A stretch of DNA of 7,209 nucleotides, from positions 1-7,209 of the forward strand of contig CALKKN010000125.1 of the NCBI GenBank assembly GCA_937995275.1, in the 5' to 3' direction. Origin of the DNA: an uncultured Lysobacterales bacterium (lineage in GTDB: Bacteria > Pseudomonadota > Gammaproteobacteria > Xanthomonadales > SZUA-36). Of the stretch, positions 1-6,030 are shown piece after piece (position 1 is the stretch's first letter; each line of letters opens with the position of its first letter). Under the pieces are notes generated by a model. It was not told the origin of the DNA and searched no databases. It saw only the letters and a program-made list of their open reading frames with translations. Made by a program: the position numbers and the translations under genes.

Positions 1-1
1 G

Positions 2-166
2 GGTATGAACGGACCCGACGGGATCCGGCTCGATGCGCCGCGCGGCCGGCACCACCGCGTCGAAGGCCATCACCACTTCCACATGGACGGCCCGGCAGCG
101 ATCGCCGAGACTGTTCACGGGTTCATCCTCGAACGGGAAGCCATGGGCCACGGAGAACCGACATGA
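2..166 (+). CDS. C-terminal end of a probable alpha/beta hydrolase (5' end outside window)
   Basis: An open frame enters from the left edge and ends at TGA 164-166, giving 54 visible residues. The segment GHHHFHMDGPAAIAETV (bases 65-115) has the look of the C-terminal catalytic-histidine region of alpha/beta-fold hydrolases, where a glycine-histidine-rich turn is followed by a proline and a last helix ending in a phenylalanine-rich stretch. The nucleophile and acid residues would lie upstream, so the substrate cannot be guessed. The stop overlaps the pyrF start as ATGA, which suggests translational coupling and one transcript. An internal ATG at 5-7 exists, but a true start there would leave a fragment without most of the fold. 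The family call rests on this short tail alone. Confidence 0.66.
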   Translation, partial: GMNGPDGIRLDAPRGRHHRVEGHHHFHMDGPAAIAETVHGFILEREAMGHGEPT

Positions 167-912
167 CCGAACAGAAGTCAACCGTTATCAAACCCGGCAT
201 ACCGTCACGCGAGCGCCTGATCTTCGCCCTGGACGTGCCCGATCTGGACAGCGCCCGGCGGCTGGTGAGCCAGCTTGGCGATGCGGTCGTCTTTTACAAG
301 CTGGGGCTGGAGATGTTCCTCTCCGGCGACTACTTCAGGCTCGCCGACGAACTGCGCGAGCAAGGCAAGAAGATCTTCGCCGACCTCAAGCTGTTCGACA
401 TACCGGCGACCGTGGCGTCGGCCGTCCGCCAACTGGCCCGGCGCCGAGTGGACTTTTGCACGGTGCACGGCAATGACGGCATGCTGAAGGCGGCCGCCGA
501 AGCCAAGGGCGACATGCGCATCCTGGCCGTCACCGCGCTGACCAGCCTGGACCAGGGCGACCTGGACGATCTCGGTTTCCAGTGCGATGCGGCGGCCCTG
601 GTCCTGTCGCGAGCCAGCCGGGCACTCGCCGTCGGCTGCGACGGCGTGGTCTCCTCGGGCCTCGAGGTAACCGCCCTGCGCGCTTCTGTCGACCACGCCC
701 TGATCACCGTTTGCCCCGGCATTCGCCCCATCCTCAACGACGAATCCCCGGCGACCGACGATCAGCAGCGGGTCATTACGCCGGCCAGGGCCATCGCCGC
801 CGGCGCCGACTACCTGGTCGTGGGACGCCCCATCCGCGATGCCGCCGACCCGCGAGCTGCCGCCGAGGAAATCCAGCGCCAGATTGCGACCTCCCTGCCA
901 TCCCCGATGTAG
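163..912 (+). CDS. pyrF: Orotidine 5'-phosphate decarboxylase
   Basis: This cytosolic TIM-barrel enzyme decarboxylates OMP to UMP, the last step of de novo pyrimidine synthesis. The 249-residue product has the family hallmarks. FALDVPD (residues 21-27) carries the first-strand Asp24, and FYKLGLE (44-50) carries Lys46. The catalytic signature DLKLFDIP (74-81) gives the Asp74-Lys76-Asp79 charge network. Near the C-terminus VCPGIRP (183-189) and GRPI (221-224) form the phosphate-binding region. The start at 163 fits: a GGAGA Shine-Dalgarno lies at 152-156, and the ATG overlaps the upstream hydrolase stop. About 17 residues precede the barrel, a short extension. No intrinsic terminator sits directly behind the stop; only a 4-bp GGGG/CCCC stem (954-969) is seen there. 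Identification is from recognised motifs. Confidence 0.96.
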   Translation: MTEQKSTVIKPGIPSRERLIFALDVPDLDSARRLVSQLGDAVVFYKLGLEMFLSGDYFRLADELREQGKKIFADLKLFDIPATVASAVRQLARRRVDFCTVHGNDGMLKAAAEAKGDMRILAVTALTSLDQGDLDDLGFQCDAAALVLSRASRALAVGCDGVVSSGLEVTALRASVDHALITVCPGIRPILNDESPATDDQQRVITPARAIAAGADYLVVGRPIRDAADPRAAAEEIQRQIATSLPSPM

Positions 913-969
913 GAGCGTTGCCCAAACCACGCGCACCAGCGCCCAGAAAATCCGGGGTGAAAATGCCCC

Positions 970-998
970 TTGCAAATCTTAATACGTTGCATTACGAT
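970..998 (+). promoter_or_regulatory. Candidate sigma-70 promoter in the pyrF-plsB gap
   Basis: TTGCAA (970-975) and TACGAT (993-998) each match four of six bases of the -35 and -10 consensus and are spaced by exactly 17 bases. They lie in the AT-richest part of the gap. A start near 1005 is implied. A second, poorer pair is TTGCAT (987-992) with CATAAT (1012-1017), spaced 19. Either would drive a transcript that meets the terminator at 1099-1131 before plsB. The call is by eye and tentative. Confidence 0.35.
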
Positions 999-1080
999 AG
1001 CGCCGTAACTGCATAATAATGAATGAAAACAGGCTAACGAATCGGAAACACCTGTTCAGCCAGAAATTCTGACGATCCTC

Positions 1081-1095
1081 TCCGGCTCTGCCGGA
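1081..1095 (+). promoter_or_regulatory. Perfect stem-loop just upstream of the terminator
   Basis: TCCGGC (1081-1086) pairs completely with GCCGGA (1090-1095) around a TCT triloop. Its 3' arm can instead pair with the 5' arm of the following terminator: CCGG at 1091-1094 with CCGG at 1099-1102, across an ATTT loop. The two folds are mutually exclusive, which is the geometry of an attenuator. Whether they switch is inference. Similar GC-rich repeats could also arise by chance in this composition. Confidence 0.4.
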
Positions 1096-1098
1096 TTT

Positions 1099-1131
1099 CC
1101 GGGCGGGCGCCTTGCCGGCCCGGATTTTTTT
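1099..1131 (+). terminator. Rho-independent terminator upstream of plsB
   Basis: CCGGGC (1099-1104) pairs with GCCCGG (1118-1123). Inside a single G/G mismatch, GGC (1106-1108) pairs with GCC (1114-1116), leaving a five-base GCCTT loop. The stem is followed by A and seven T residues (1125-1131). This is a textbook forward-strand intrinsic terminator. It can end transcripts coming from pyrF or from the 970-998 promoter. It lies only 42 bases before the plsB ATG, so plsB needs either read-through or a very close promoter. Confidence 0.82.
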
Positions 1132-1175
1132 GCCCGCGTTTCGGGCGGTTTCCATTAAAATGGTCCCGCCACCAT
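1132..1175 (+). promoter_or_regulatory. plsB start region: hairpins, -10-like box, no Shine-Dalgarno
   Basis: Directly after the T-tract, GCCCG (1132-1136) pairs with CGGGC (1142-1146). Next, CCAT (1152-1155) can pair with ATGG (1160-1163). Alternatively ATGGT (1160-1164) can pair with ACCAT (1171-1175), which would bury the plsB start codon. TAAAAT (1156-1161) matches five of six bases of a -10 box but has no good -35 at 16-18 bases. A start from it would give a nearly leaderless plsB mRNA. No purine-rich Shine-Dalgarno is visible before the ATG at 1174. All stems here are short. Confidence 0.3.
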
Positions 1176-1177
1176 GA
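1160..1177 (+). other. Possible five-codon leader minicistron (MVPPP) overlapping plsB start
   Basis: ATG at 1160 opens a frame of Met-Val-Pro-Pro-Pro, and its TGA (1175-1177) overlaps the plsB ATG as ATGA. Three consecutive prolines are known to stall ribosomes unless EF-P acts. A stop-start overlap could also feed ribosomes to plsB, which has no Shine-Dalgarno of its own. The minicistron lacks a clear Shine-Dalgarno too. Five codons are easily produced by chance, so this is recorded only as a possibility. Confidence 0.15.
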
Positions 1178-3690
1178 GCGCGGACAGCCCCAATATTGGA
1201 TTTCTCGCCAAGCTGAAGCTGCTCTGGTTCCACCTTCTGCGGTCCATTCTGCATCTCTGGGTCAGGGCCAAAATCCTCCCGCAGCCGTTCGACGACCTGG
1301 AGCTCGACCGCAGCAAACCGCTGTGCTATGTCATCGATTCCTATGCCCTGAGCGATCTGCTGATCCTCGACCAGGCCTGTGAACAACTCGGCCTGCCGCG
1401 GCCCCTGTGGCCGCTGCCCCTGAAATCCGGCGACGAGGGGCGGTCCTACCTGGCGCTGCGCCGCAGGAAGGGCCTTTTCATCCGCCGCACCAAGGTCCGG
1501 AGCCACTCCGACACCCTCGAACGCCTGGTGGAAAACGTGTGCGACGGCAGAGAGGAGGACATCCACCTGGTTCCGGTAACCGTGCTGATCGGGCGCGCCC
1601 CGGACAAGGAAACCGGGTTGGCCAAGATTTTCTTCACGGAATCCTGGGAGTTCGGGGGGCGCATCTGGCGGTTCTTCAATTCGTTGATCAATGGCCGCCA
1701 CACGATGGTGCAATTCAGCACCCCCCTGTCCCTGCGAACGCTGGCCGACGAGGGGCTGGGGCCGGCACGCTGCCTGCGCAAGGTCGGGCGAATCCTGCGG
1801 GTTCATTTCCAGCGCGTCCGCGCGGCGGCCATCGGCCCCGACCTGTCGCATCGCCGCACCGTGGTCGACGAGGTGCTGGCCAGCCAGGCCGTCCGGGAGG
1901 CCATCGACGACCGGGCGTGCCGCGACGGGACCACGGAGCACAAGGCCCGCAAGCAGGCGCGCAAGTACGCATACGAAATCGCCGCCAACTACTCCTATGC
2001 TTTCGTTCGCGTGGCCTCGCTTGCGCTCACCTGGTTCTGGAACCGTATCTACGACGGCGTCGAGCTGGAGCATTTCCGCGGCTTTCAGAAGCTGGCTCCG
2101 GACTACGAGATTATCTACGTTCCCTGCCACCGCAGCCACATCGACTACCTGCTGGTCTCCTATTTCGTCTACCACAACGGATTCGTACCCCCCCACATTG
2201 CCGCCGGCGTTAACCTGAATATGCCGGTGCTGGGGCGTTTTCTGCGCATGGGCGGCGCGTTTTTTCTGCGCCGCAGCTTCCGCGCGCAGAAGCTCTATTC
2301 GGCGGTTTTTCACGAATACCTCTCCCGCATCCTGTCGAACGGCACGGCGATCGAATATTTCATCGAAGGCACGCGCAGCCGCACCGGGAGGCTGCTGCAG
2401 CCCAAGGGGGGCATGTTGTCGATGACGGTGCGCAGCTACCTCCGCTCCCCGTCGCGGCCCATCATGTTCCAGCCGATCTACGTCGGCTACGAACGGCTGG
2501 TCGAGGGCAATAGCTACACCGCCGAATTGTCGGGGCAGCCGAAAGAGAGCGAATCGCTACGCGACCTGCTGAAAGTCTTCGGCGTACTCAAGCAGCGTTA
2601 CGGCAAAGTGCACGTCAGTTTTGCGGAGCCGGTTTTTCTGGACGAAATGCTGGACGAGGCCGTGCCCGGCTGGCGCGAGCAGGATCAGGATGAGGATTCC
2701 CGGCCCGCATGGCTCAATCCGCTCGTCGATCGCCTCGGCAACCGTATCATGACCGGCATCAACCAGGCGGCGCACGTCAACCCGATCAACCTGCTGGCCG
2801 CCATCCTGCTGACCACCCGCAAGCTGGCGATGGACCGCGCGGAGCTGATCCGCCAGCTGGAACTGTACCTGGATATGCTGCGGGACTGCGATTACTCCGA
2901 CCGCGTCAGCCGCACGCCAAAGACGCCGGAGGAGATCATCGCTTACGGCATCGAGCTGGGCGTCATCGATGTCCGCGAGCATCCGCTCGGCGACATCGTG
3001 GCCGTCCGCCCGGAGCAGTCGGTGCTGCTCGCCTACTTCCGCAACAACGTGTCCCACCTGCTGGTGGTGCCCTCGCTGGTCGCCAGCTGCTTTCTCAATA
3101 TCCGTGCGATCACGGCCGAGCGGATCAGGCGCCTGGCCCTGGCCGTGTTCCCCTTCCTCAAGGCCGAATTGTTCCTGCCATGGGATCTCGCAGGATTCGG
3201 CGCCGCCGTCGACCGGCACATCTCGTGGCTGGTGGACAAGGGCCTGCTGACGCGAGAAGGTGACGACGAACTGTTGCGGCGGCCCGAGGGCGGCAGCCCC
3301 GAGGAGCTGCAGCTGCGGGTCATGGGCCACGCCCTGCTGCAGACGTTCGAGCGCTACTACATCACCATGGCCATACTGGCCAAAAACGGATCCGGCACGC
3401 TGACGCGCGGCGAACTCGAGCAACTGTGTTTCCTGACCGCGCAACGGATCTCCCAGCTGCACGAAATCGCCGCGCCGGAGTTCTCCGACCGGAACCTGTT
3501 CCGGCAGTTCATAGCCCTGCTGCGTGAGAACGGGATCCTGACGGCCAACCCCGATGACAAACTGGAATTCGACGAACTGATCGAGCGCGTCAGCGACGAT
3601 GCCAAGTTCGTGCTGAGCAAGGACATCCGGCACGGGATCATACGGGTGGCGCCGCAGGTCCTCCTTTCGCATCCGGATACGCAGCAGTAG
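1174..3690 (+). CDS. plsB: Glycerol-3-phosphate 1-O-acyltransferase
   Basis: PlsB acylates the sn-1 position of glycerol-3-phosphate from acyl-ACP or acyl-CoA, giving lysophosphatidate at the inner membrane, the first committed step of phospholipid synthesis. The 838-residue product has all four acyltransferase blocks in order. HRSHIDYLL starts at His319, with the His319/Asp324 catalytic pair. GGAFFLRR spans 360-367 and FIEGTRSR 396-403. PIYVGYE (434-440) follows. The long N-terminal region and the C-terminal part resemble the roughly 807-residue Escherichia coli enzyme as I recall it, with similar stretches such as VPPHIAAG and the APEF segment near the end. ATG 1174 is the first in-frame start after an in-frame TAA at 1156; no Shine-Dalgarno precedes it. 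The gene appears intact. It is isolated from pyrF by a terminator and faces the reverse-strand YdcH-like gene. Confidence 0.96.
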   Translation: MSADSPNIGFLAKLKLLWFHLLRSILHLWVRAKILPQPFDDLELDRSKPLCYVIDSYALSDLLILDQACEQLGLPRPLWPLPLKSGDEGRSYLALRRRKGLFIRRTKVRSHSDTLERLVENVCDGREEDIHLVPVTVLIGRAPDKETGLAKIFFTESWEFGGRIWRFFNSLINGRHTMVQFSTPLSLRTLADEGLGPARCLRKVGRILRVHFQRVRAAAIGPDLSHRRTVVDEVLASQAVREAIDDRACRDGTTEHKARKQARKYAYEIAANYSYAFVRVASLALTWFWNRIYDGVELEHFRGFQKLAPDYEIIYVPCHRSHIDYLLVSYFVYHNGFVPPHIAAGVNLNMPVLGRFLRMGGAFFLRRSFRAQKLYSAVFHEYLSRILSNGTAIEYFIEGTRSRTGRLLQPKGGMLSMTVRSYLRSPSRPIMFQPIYVGYERLVEGNSYTAELSGQPKESESLRDLLKVFGVLKQRYGKVHVSFAEPVFLDEMLDEAVPGWREQDQDEDSRPAWLNPLVDRLGNRIMTGINQAAHVNPINLLAAILLTTRKLAMDRAELIRQLELYLDMLRDCDYSDRVSRTPKTPEEIIAYGIELGVIDVREHPLGDIVAVRPEQSVLLAYFRNNVSHLLVVPSLVASCFLNIRAITAERIRRLALAVFPFLKAELFLPWDLAGFGAAVDRHISWLVDKGLLTREGDDELLRRPEGGSPEELQLRVMGHALLQTFERYYITMAILAKNGSGTLTRGELEQLCFLTAQRISQLHEIAAPEFSDRNLFRQFIALLRENGILTANPDDKLEFDELIERVSDDAKFVLSKDIRHGIIRVAPQVLLSHPDTQQ

Positions 3691-3726
3691 CCCGCCCGGC
3701 CGGCGCGTCCATCGCGCATGTCCCGC

Positions 3727-3745
3727 CGCGGCCCGGCAGGCCGCG
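3727..3745. terminator. GC-rich hairpin between convergent genes
   Basis: CGCGGCC (3727-3733) pairs perfectly with GGCCGCG (3739-3745) around a CGGCA loop. It sits in the 56-base gap between plsB and the reverse-strand YdcH-like gene and abuts the stop of the latter at 3747. The stem works in both directions, but neither side has a T-tract. It may serve as a shared, factor-assisted terminator or protect 3' ends, but it is not a classical intrinsic terminator. Confidence 0.45.
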
Positions 3746-3746
3746 C

Positions 3747-3959
3747 TCAGGCGTCGAGATCCGGAATCAGCTGCGACTCGAGACTGGCGATCCAGTCCTT
3801 GAGCTTCAGCTTGCGTTTCTTCAGGCGGGTCAGCCGCAGTTGGTCGACCGCCGGATCCTCCGACAGCCGGGCGATGGCCTCGTCGAGATCACGGTGCTCG
3901 ATTCGGAGCTCGGCGATCAGCCGGGCGGTCTCGGACGGGTCGTTGCTGTAGGTGCTCAC
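3747..3959 (-). CDS. YdcH-like (DUF465) small coiled-coil protein
   Basis: This 70-residue, highly charged, probably all-helical protein matches the pattern of the YdcH/DUF465 family. EHRDLDEAIARL (21-32) is followed by a DP turn at 35-36, then a basic helix LKKRKLKLKD (46-55) that continues to the C-terminus. The family is widespread in proteobacteria and has no firmly established biochemical role. It has no signal peptide or membrane segment. The start is GTG (3957-3959) with no clear Shine-Dalgarno; a TACTAT box (reverse strand, 3969-3974) is so close that a nearly leaderless transcript is possible. The forward-strand frame over the same bases is serine/arginine-rich and looks like a shadow. 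The gene diverges from ttcA and converges on plsB, so it is probably a single-gene unit. Confidence 0.82.
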   Translation of the reverse strand: MSTYSNDPSETARLIAELRIEHRDLDEAIARLSEDPAVDQLRLTRLKKRKLKLKDWIASLESQLIPDLDA

Positions 3960-4018
3960 GTTACAAGGATAGTACAGATTTGACGTAGAATGCGTTCATC
4001 GTTACACACCTGTTCCCT
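3960..4018. promoter_or_regulatory. Divergent promoter region between the YdcH-like gene and ttcA
   Basis: This 59-base gap must hold start signals for both genes and is AT-richer than its flanks. For ttcA, TAGAAT (3986-3991) matches five of six -10 bases, with TTACAA (3961-3966) as a distant -35 (spacing 19). An alternative is TTGACG (3980-3985), five of six for a -35, with a poor TACACA (4003-4008) at spacing 17. For the reverse gene, TACTAT (complement of 3969-3974) is a four-of-six -10. No purine-rich ribosome site precedes either start codon. Precise assignment is uncertain, but promoters here are expected from the gene arrangement. Confidence 0.45.
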
Positions 4019-4885
4019 ATGCATCATTCCGAAAAGCAACGTTACTCCGACAACAAGCTGGTGAAACGCCTGCTCCGCAACGCCGGCAGGGCGATCACCG
4101 ACTTCAACATGATCGGCGAAGGCGACCGGGTCATGGTCTGCCTGTCGGGCGGCAAGGACTCGTATACCCTGCTCGACCTGCTGTTGAGCCTGCAGCGGCG
4201 CGCGCCGGTGCGGTTCGAACTGATGGCCGTAAACCTGGACCAGAAGCAACCCGGTTTTCCGCCCGACGTGTTGCCCGGTTACGCCGGTGAGGTCGGCGTC
4301 CCGTTCCATCAGATCGAACAGGACACCTACAGTGTCGTCAAGCGCGTCGTCCCCGAAGGCAAGACCACCTGCGGGCTATGTTCGCGCCTGCGCCGCGGCG
4401 CGCTCTACAACTTTGCCGCGCAGAATGGCGTCACGCGCATCGCGCTCGGCCACCATCGCGACGACATCATCGAGACCCTGTTCCTGAACCTGTTCAACGG
4501 CGGGCGTCTGAAGGCGATGCCCCCCAAGTTGCTGTCGGACGACGGCCGGCACGTGGTGATCCGGCCGCTGGCCTATTGCAGCGAAGAGCACATTGTGCGC
4601 TACGCCGACCTGCGCCAGTTCCCGCTGATTCCCTGCAACCTCTGCGGGTCGCAGCCCAATCTGCAGCGCCAGGCGATCAAGGAAATGCTGGCCGGGTGGA
4701 AGAAACGCCACCCGGGCCGCATCGAGAACATCTTTCGGGCCATCGCCAACGTATCGCCGTCGCAACTGGCGGACCGCGAACTTTTCGATTTCGTCAGCCT
4801 GGGCCAGGGCGACTTAGGGGGCGAAGCGTCGCCCGACAGGCTGACACCCGCTGGCGACCGCCCGGGCCGCCTGCACATCGCATAA
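4019..4885 (+). CDS. ttcA: tRNA 2-thiocytidine(32) synthetase TtcA
   Basis: TtcA makes 2-thiocytidine at position 32 of certain tRNAs in the cytosol. It activates the base with ATP and uses a [4Fe-4S] cluster in sulfur transfer. The 288-residue product has the PP-loop SGGKDS (43-48) and the cluster motif CGLC (Cys118, Cys121), followed by SRLRRG. GHHRDD follows near residue 147. The third ligand region [14 protein letters not shown] begins at 205, with Cys206 and Cys209. The N-terminal [21 protein letters not shown] resembles the Escherichia coli protein closely, which supports ATG 4019 despite the absence of a Shine-Dalgarno. The C-terminal tail after the LFDF motif is short; the E. coli enzyme is a little over 300 residues as I recall, so the variable tail is trimmed while the catalytic part is complete. 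It heads a close-packed cluster with two lipoprotein genes. Confidence 0.96.
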   Translation: MHHSEKQRYSDNKLVKRLLRNAGRAITDFNMIGEGDRVMVCLSGGKDSYTLLDLLLSLQRRAPVRFELMAVNLDQKQPGFPPDVLPGYAGEVGVPFHQIEQDTYSVVKRVVPEGKTTCGLCSRLRRGALYNFAAQNGVTRIALGHHRDDIIETLFLNLFNGGRLKAMPPKLLSDDGRHVVIRPLAYCSEEHIVRYADLRQFPLIPCNLCGSQPNLQRQAIKEMLAGWKKRHPGRIENIFRAIANVSPSQLADRELFDFVSLGQGDLGGEASPDRLTPAGDRPGRLHIA

Positions 4886-4887
4886 AC

Positions 4888-4894
4888 GAGGAGG
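4888..4894 (+). promoter_or_regulatory. Strong Shine-Dalgarno deciding the TRAP receptor start
   Basis: GAGGAGG lies five bases before ATG 4900, just after the ttcA stop (4883-4885). The reading frame is open far upstream, into ttcA, so this site and the signal peptide that begins at 4900 identify the true start. It is the best ribosome site in the window and suggests strong internal translation of this gene within the ttcA transcript. Confidence 0.9.
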
Positions 4895-4899
4895 ACACC

Positions 4900-6015
4900 A
4901 TGGACAGAAGAAAATTCGTCACGACCGCGGGCGTCGCCGGCCTGGCCGGCACGGCCGGATTGCTGGCTGCCTGCAACAGTCGTCCCGAAGCCGCGGACTG
5001 CCCCGAGGGCGCCGCCGCCGCGCCGGCGGAGACGTTCGAATGGAAAATGGTGACCACCTGGCCGCGGGACTTCCCGGGGCTGGGCACCGGGGCGAATTAC
5101 CTGGCCCGGATCATCGGCGAGATGAGCGGCGGCCGCCTGACCGTCAAGGTATACGGCGGCAATGAACTGGTGCCCCCATTCGAGGTGTTCGACGCCGTCC
5201 AGCGCGGCACGGCCGAGATGGGCCACGGGGGCGCCTACTACTGGAAAGGCAAGATCCCGGCTTCGCCGTTCTTTTCGGGCGTTCCGTTCGGCCTGACCGG
5301 CAGCGAGATCAACGGCTGGTTCTACCACGGCGGCGGCCTCGAGGTTTATCACGAAGCCTACGCGCCTTTCGGTGTCATCCCCTGGCCGATCGGTAACTCG
5401 GGCACGCAGATGGGGGGCTGGTTCAACAAGGAGATCAACAGCATCGACGACCTGAAGGGGCTGAAAATGCGAATCCCCGGCTTCGGCGGCGAGGTCCTGA
5501 TGCGGGTGGGCGGCACGCCGGTCAACATCCCCGGTGCGGAGCTGTTCACCGCGTTGCAGGGGGGTACGATCGACGCCACGGAGTGGGTCGGCCCGATGAA
5601 CGACCTGGCCTTCGGCCTGTTCCGCGCCGCGAAATACTACTACTACCCCGGCTGGCATGAACCCGGCACGGCCCTCGAAGGCCTGGTCAACAAGGCGGCC
5701 TACGACGCGCTGCCGGCCGACCTGCAGGCCATCGTCAAGTACGCCTGCCAGGCAGCCAACATGGACATGTTCGCCGATTTCGAGGCCCGCAACGGTCAAG
5801 CGCTGCGGACCCTGGTCGACGAACACGGCGTCGAGCTGCGGGCATTCCCCGAGGAAGTGCTGGCGGAACTCCGGCAGGCCGCCGCCGAACTGATCGAGGA
5901 ACAGGCGGCCTCCGACCCGGTCTCGGGCAAGGTGTGGGCCTCGCTGAAAACCTACATGGAAAACGCGCGCACTTCGACGGCGGTGGGGTCGCAGTATTTC
6001 GTCAACCACCGATAA
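4900..6015 (+). CDS. TRAP transporter solute-binding lipoprotein, DctP family (TakP-like)
   Basis: The 371-residue product looks like a periplasmic receptor of the tripartite ATP-independent transporters, which capture carboxylate-type ligands for DctQ/DctM. The N-terminus has a twin-arginine-like motif DRRKFV (2-7), a hydrophobic stretch and a lipobox LAAC with Cys25, so it should be Tat-exported and lipid-anchored. The mature part begins near FEWKMVTTWP (46-55). KMRIPG carries Arg191, at the place where TRAP receptors usually hold the ligand carboxylate. DATEWVGP follows with Glu228-Trp229, then AKYYYYPGWHEPG. These resemble the subgroup containing the alpha-keto acid receptor TakP, which binds its ligand with a cation. 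No DctQ or DctM gene is near. It lies 14 bases after ttcA and 15 before the next lipoprotein gene. The exact ligand is unknown; a 2-oxo acid or other carboxylate is inferred. Confidence 0.92.
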   Translation: MDRRKFVTTAGVAGLAGTAGLLAACNSRPEAADCPEGAAAAPAETFEWKMVTTWPRDFPGLGTGANYLARIIGEMSGGRLTVKVYGGNELVPPFEVFDAVQRGTAEMGHGGAYYWKGKIPASPFFSGVPFGLTGSEINGWFYHGGGLEVYHEAYAPFGVIPWPIGNSGTQMGGWFNKEINSIDDLKGLKMRIPGFGGEVLMRVGGTPVNIPGAELFTALQGGTIDATEWVGPMNDLAFGLFRAAKYYYYPGWHEPGTALEGLVNKAAYDALPADLQAIVKYACQAANMDMFADFEARNGQALRTLVDEHGVELRAFPEEVLAELRQAAAELIEEQAASDPVSGKVWASLKTYMENARTSTAVGSQYFVNHR

Positions 6016-6030
6016 CGCCCCTGCCGGTCG

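Larger units (their letters stand above)
913..1173 (+). other. pyrF-plsB intergenic region with promoter-like and stem-loop elements
   Basis: This 261-base gap holds no convincing protein gene. Its middle (about 965-1070) is clearly AT-richer than the flanking genes, as expected for a regulatory stretch. In order it contains a weak 4-bp hairpin (954-969), promoter-like hexamers (970-998) and an AACAGG/CCTGTT inverted repeat (1028-1033 with 1051-1056). Next come an 11-base near-palindrome (1061-1071), a perfect hairpin (1081-1095), an intrinsic terminator (1099-1131), another 5-bp hairpin (1132-1146) and overlapping small repeats around the plsB start. The concentration of structure in the last 95 bases is higher than elsewhere in the window. 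Confidence 0.6.

Noticed and set aside
33..476. 147-residue forward frame overlapping the hydrolase tail and pyrF
   Set aside because: Arg/Pro-rich shadow frame in a different phase from both supported genes.
954..969. GGGG/CCCC hairpin after pyrF as its terminator
   Set aside because: Only four base pairs with an eight-base loop and no T-tract; too weak to call.
979..2313. 444-residue reverse-strand frame antisense to the 5' half of plsB
   Set aside because: Antisense to a confidently identified gene, low-complexity composition and no motif. Treated as a composition shadow.
2557..3672. 371-residue reverse-strand frame antisense to the 3' half of plsB
   Set aside because: Same reasons: no domain, and fully opposite the PlsB C-terminal region.
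3718..3951. 77-residue forward frame opposite the YdcH-like gene
   Set aside because: Serine/arginine-rich with no family resemblance, while the reverse frame shows the YdcH/DUF465 pattern.
4378..4899. Upstream in-frame extension of the TRAP receptor into ttcA
   Set aside because: The extension overlaps the TtcA coding sequence and is Arg/Pro-rich. The strong GAGGAGG and the signal peptide place the real start at 4900.
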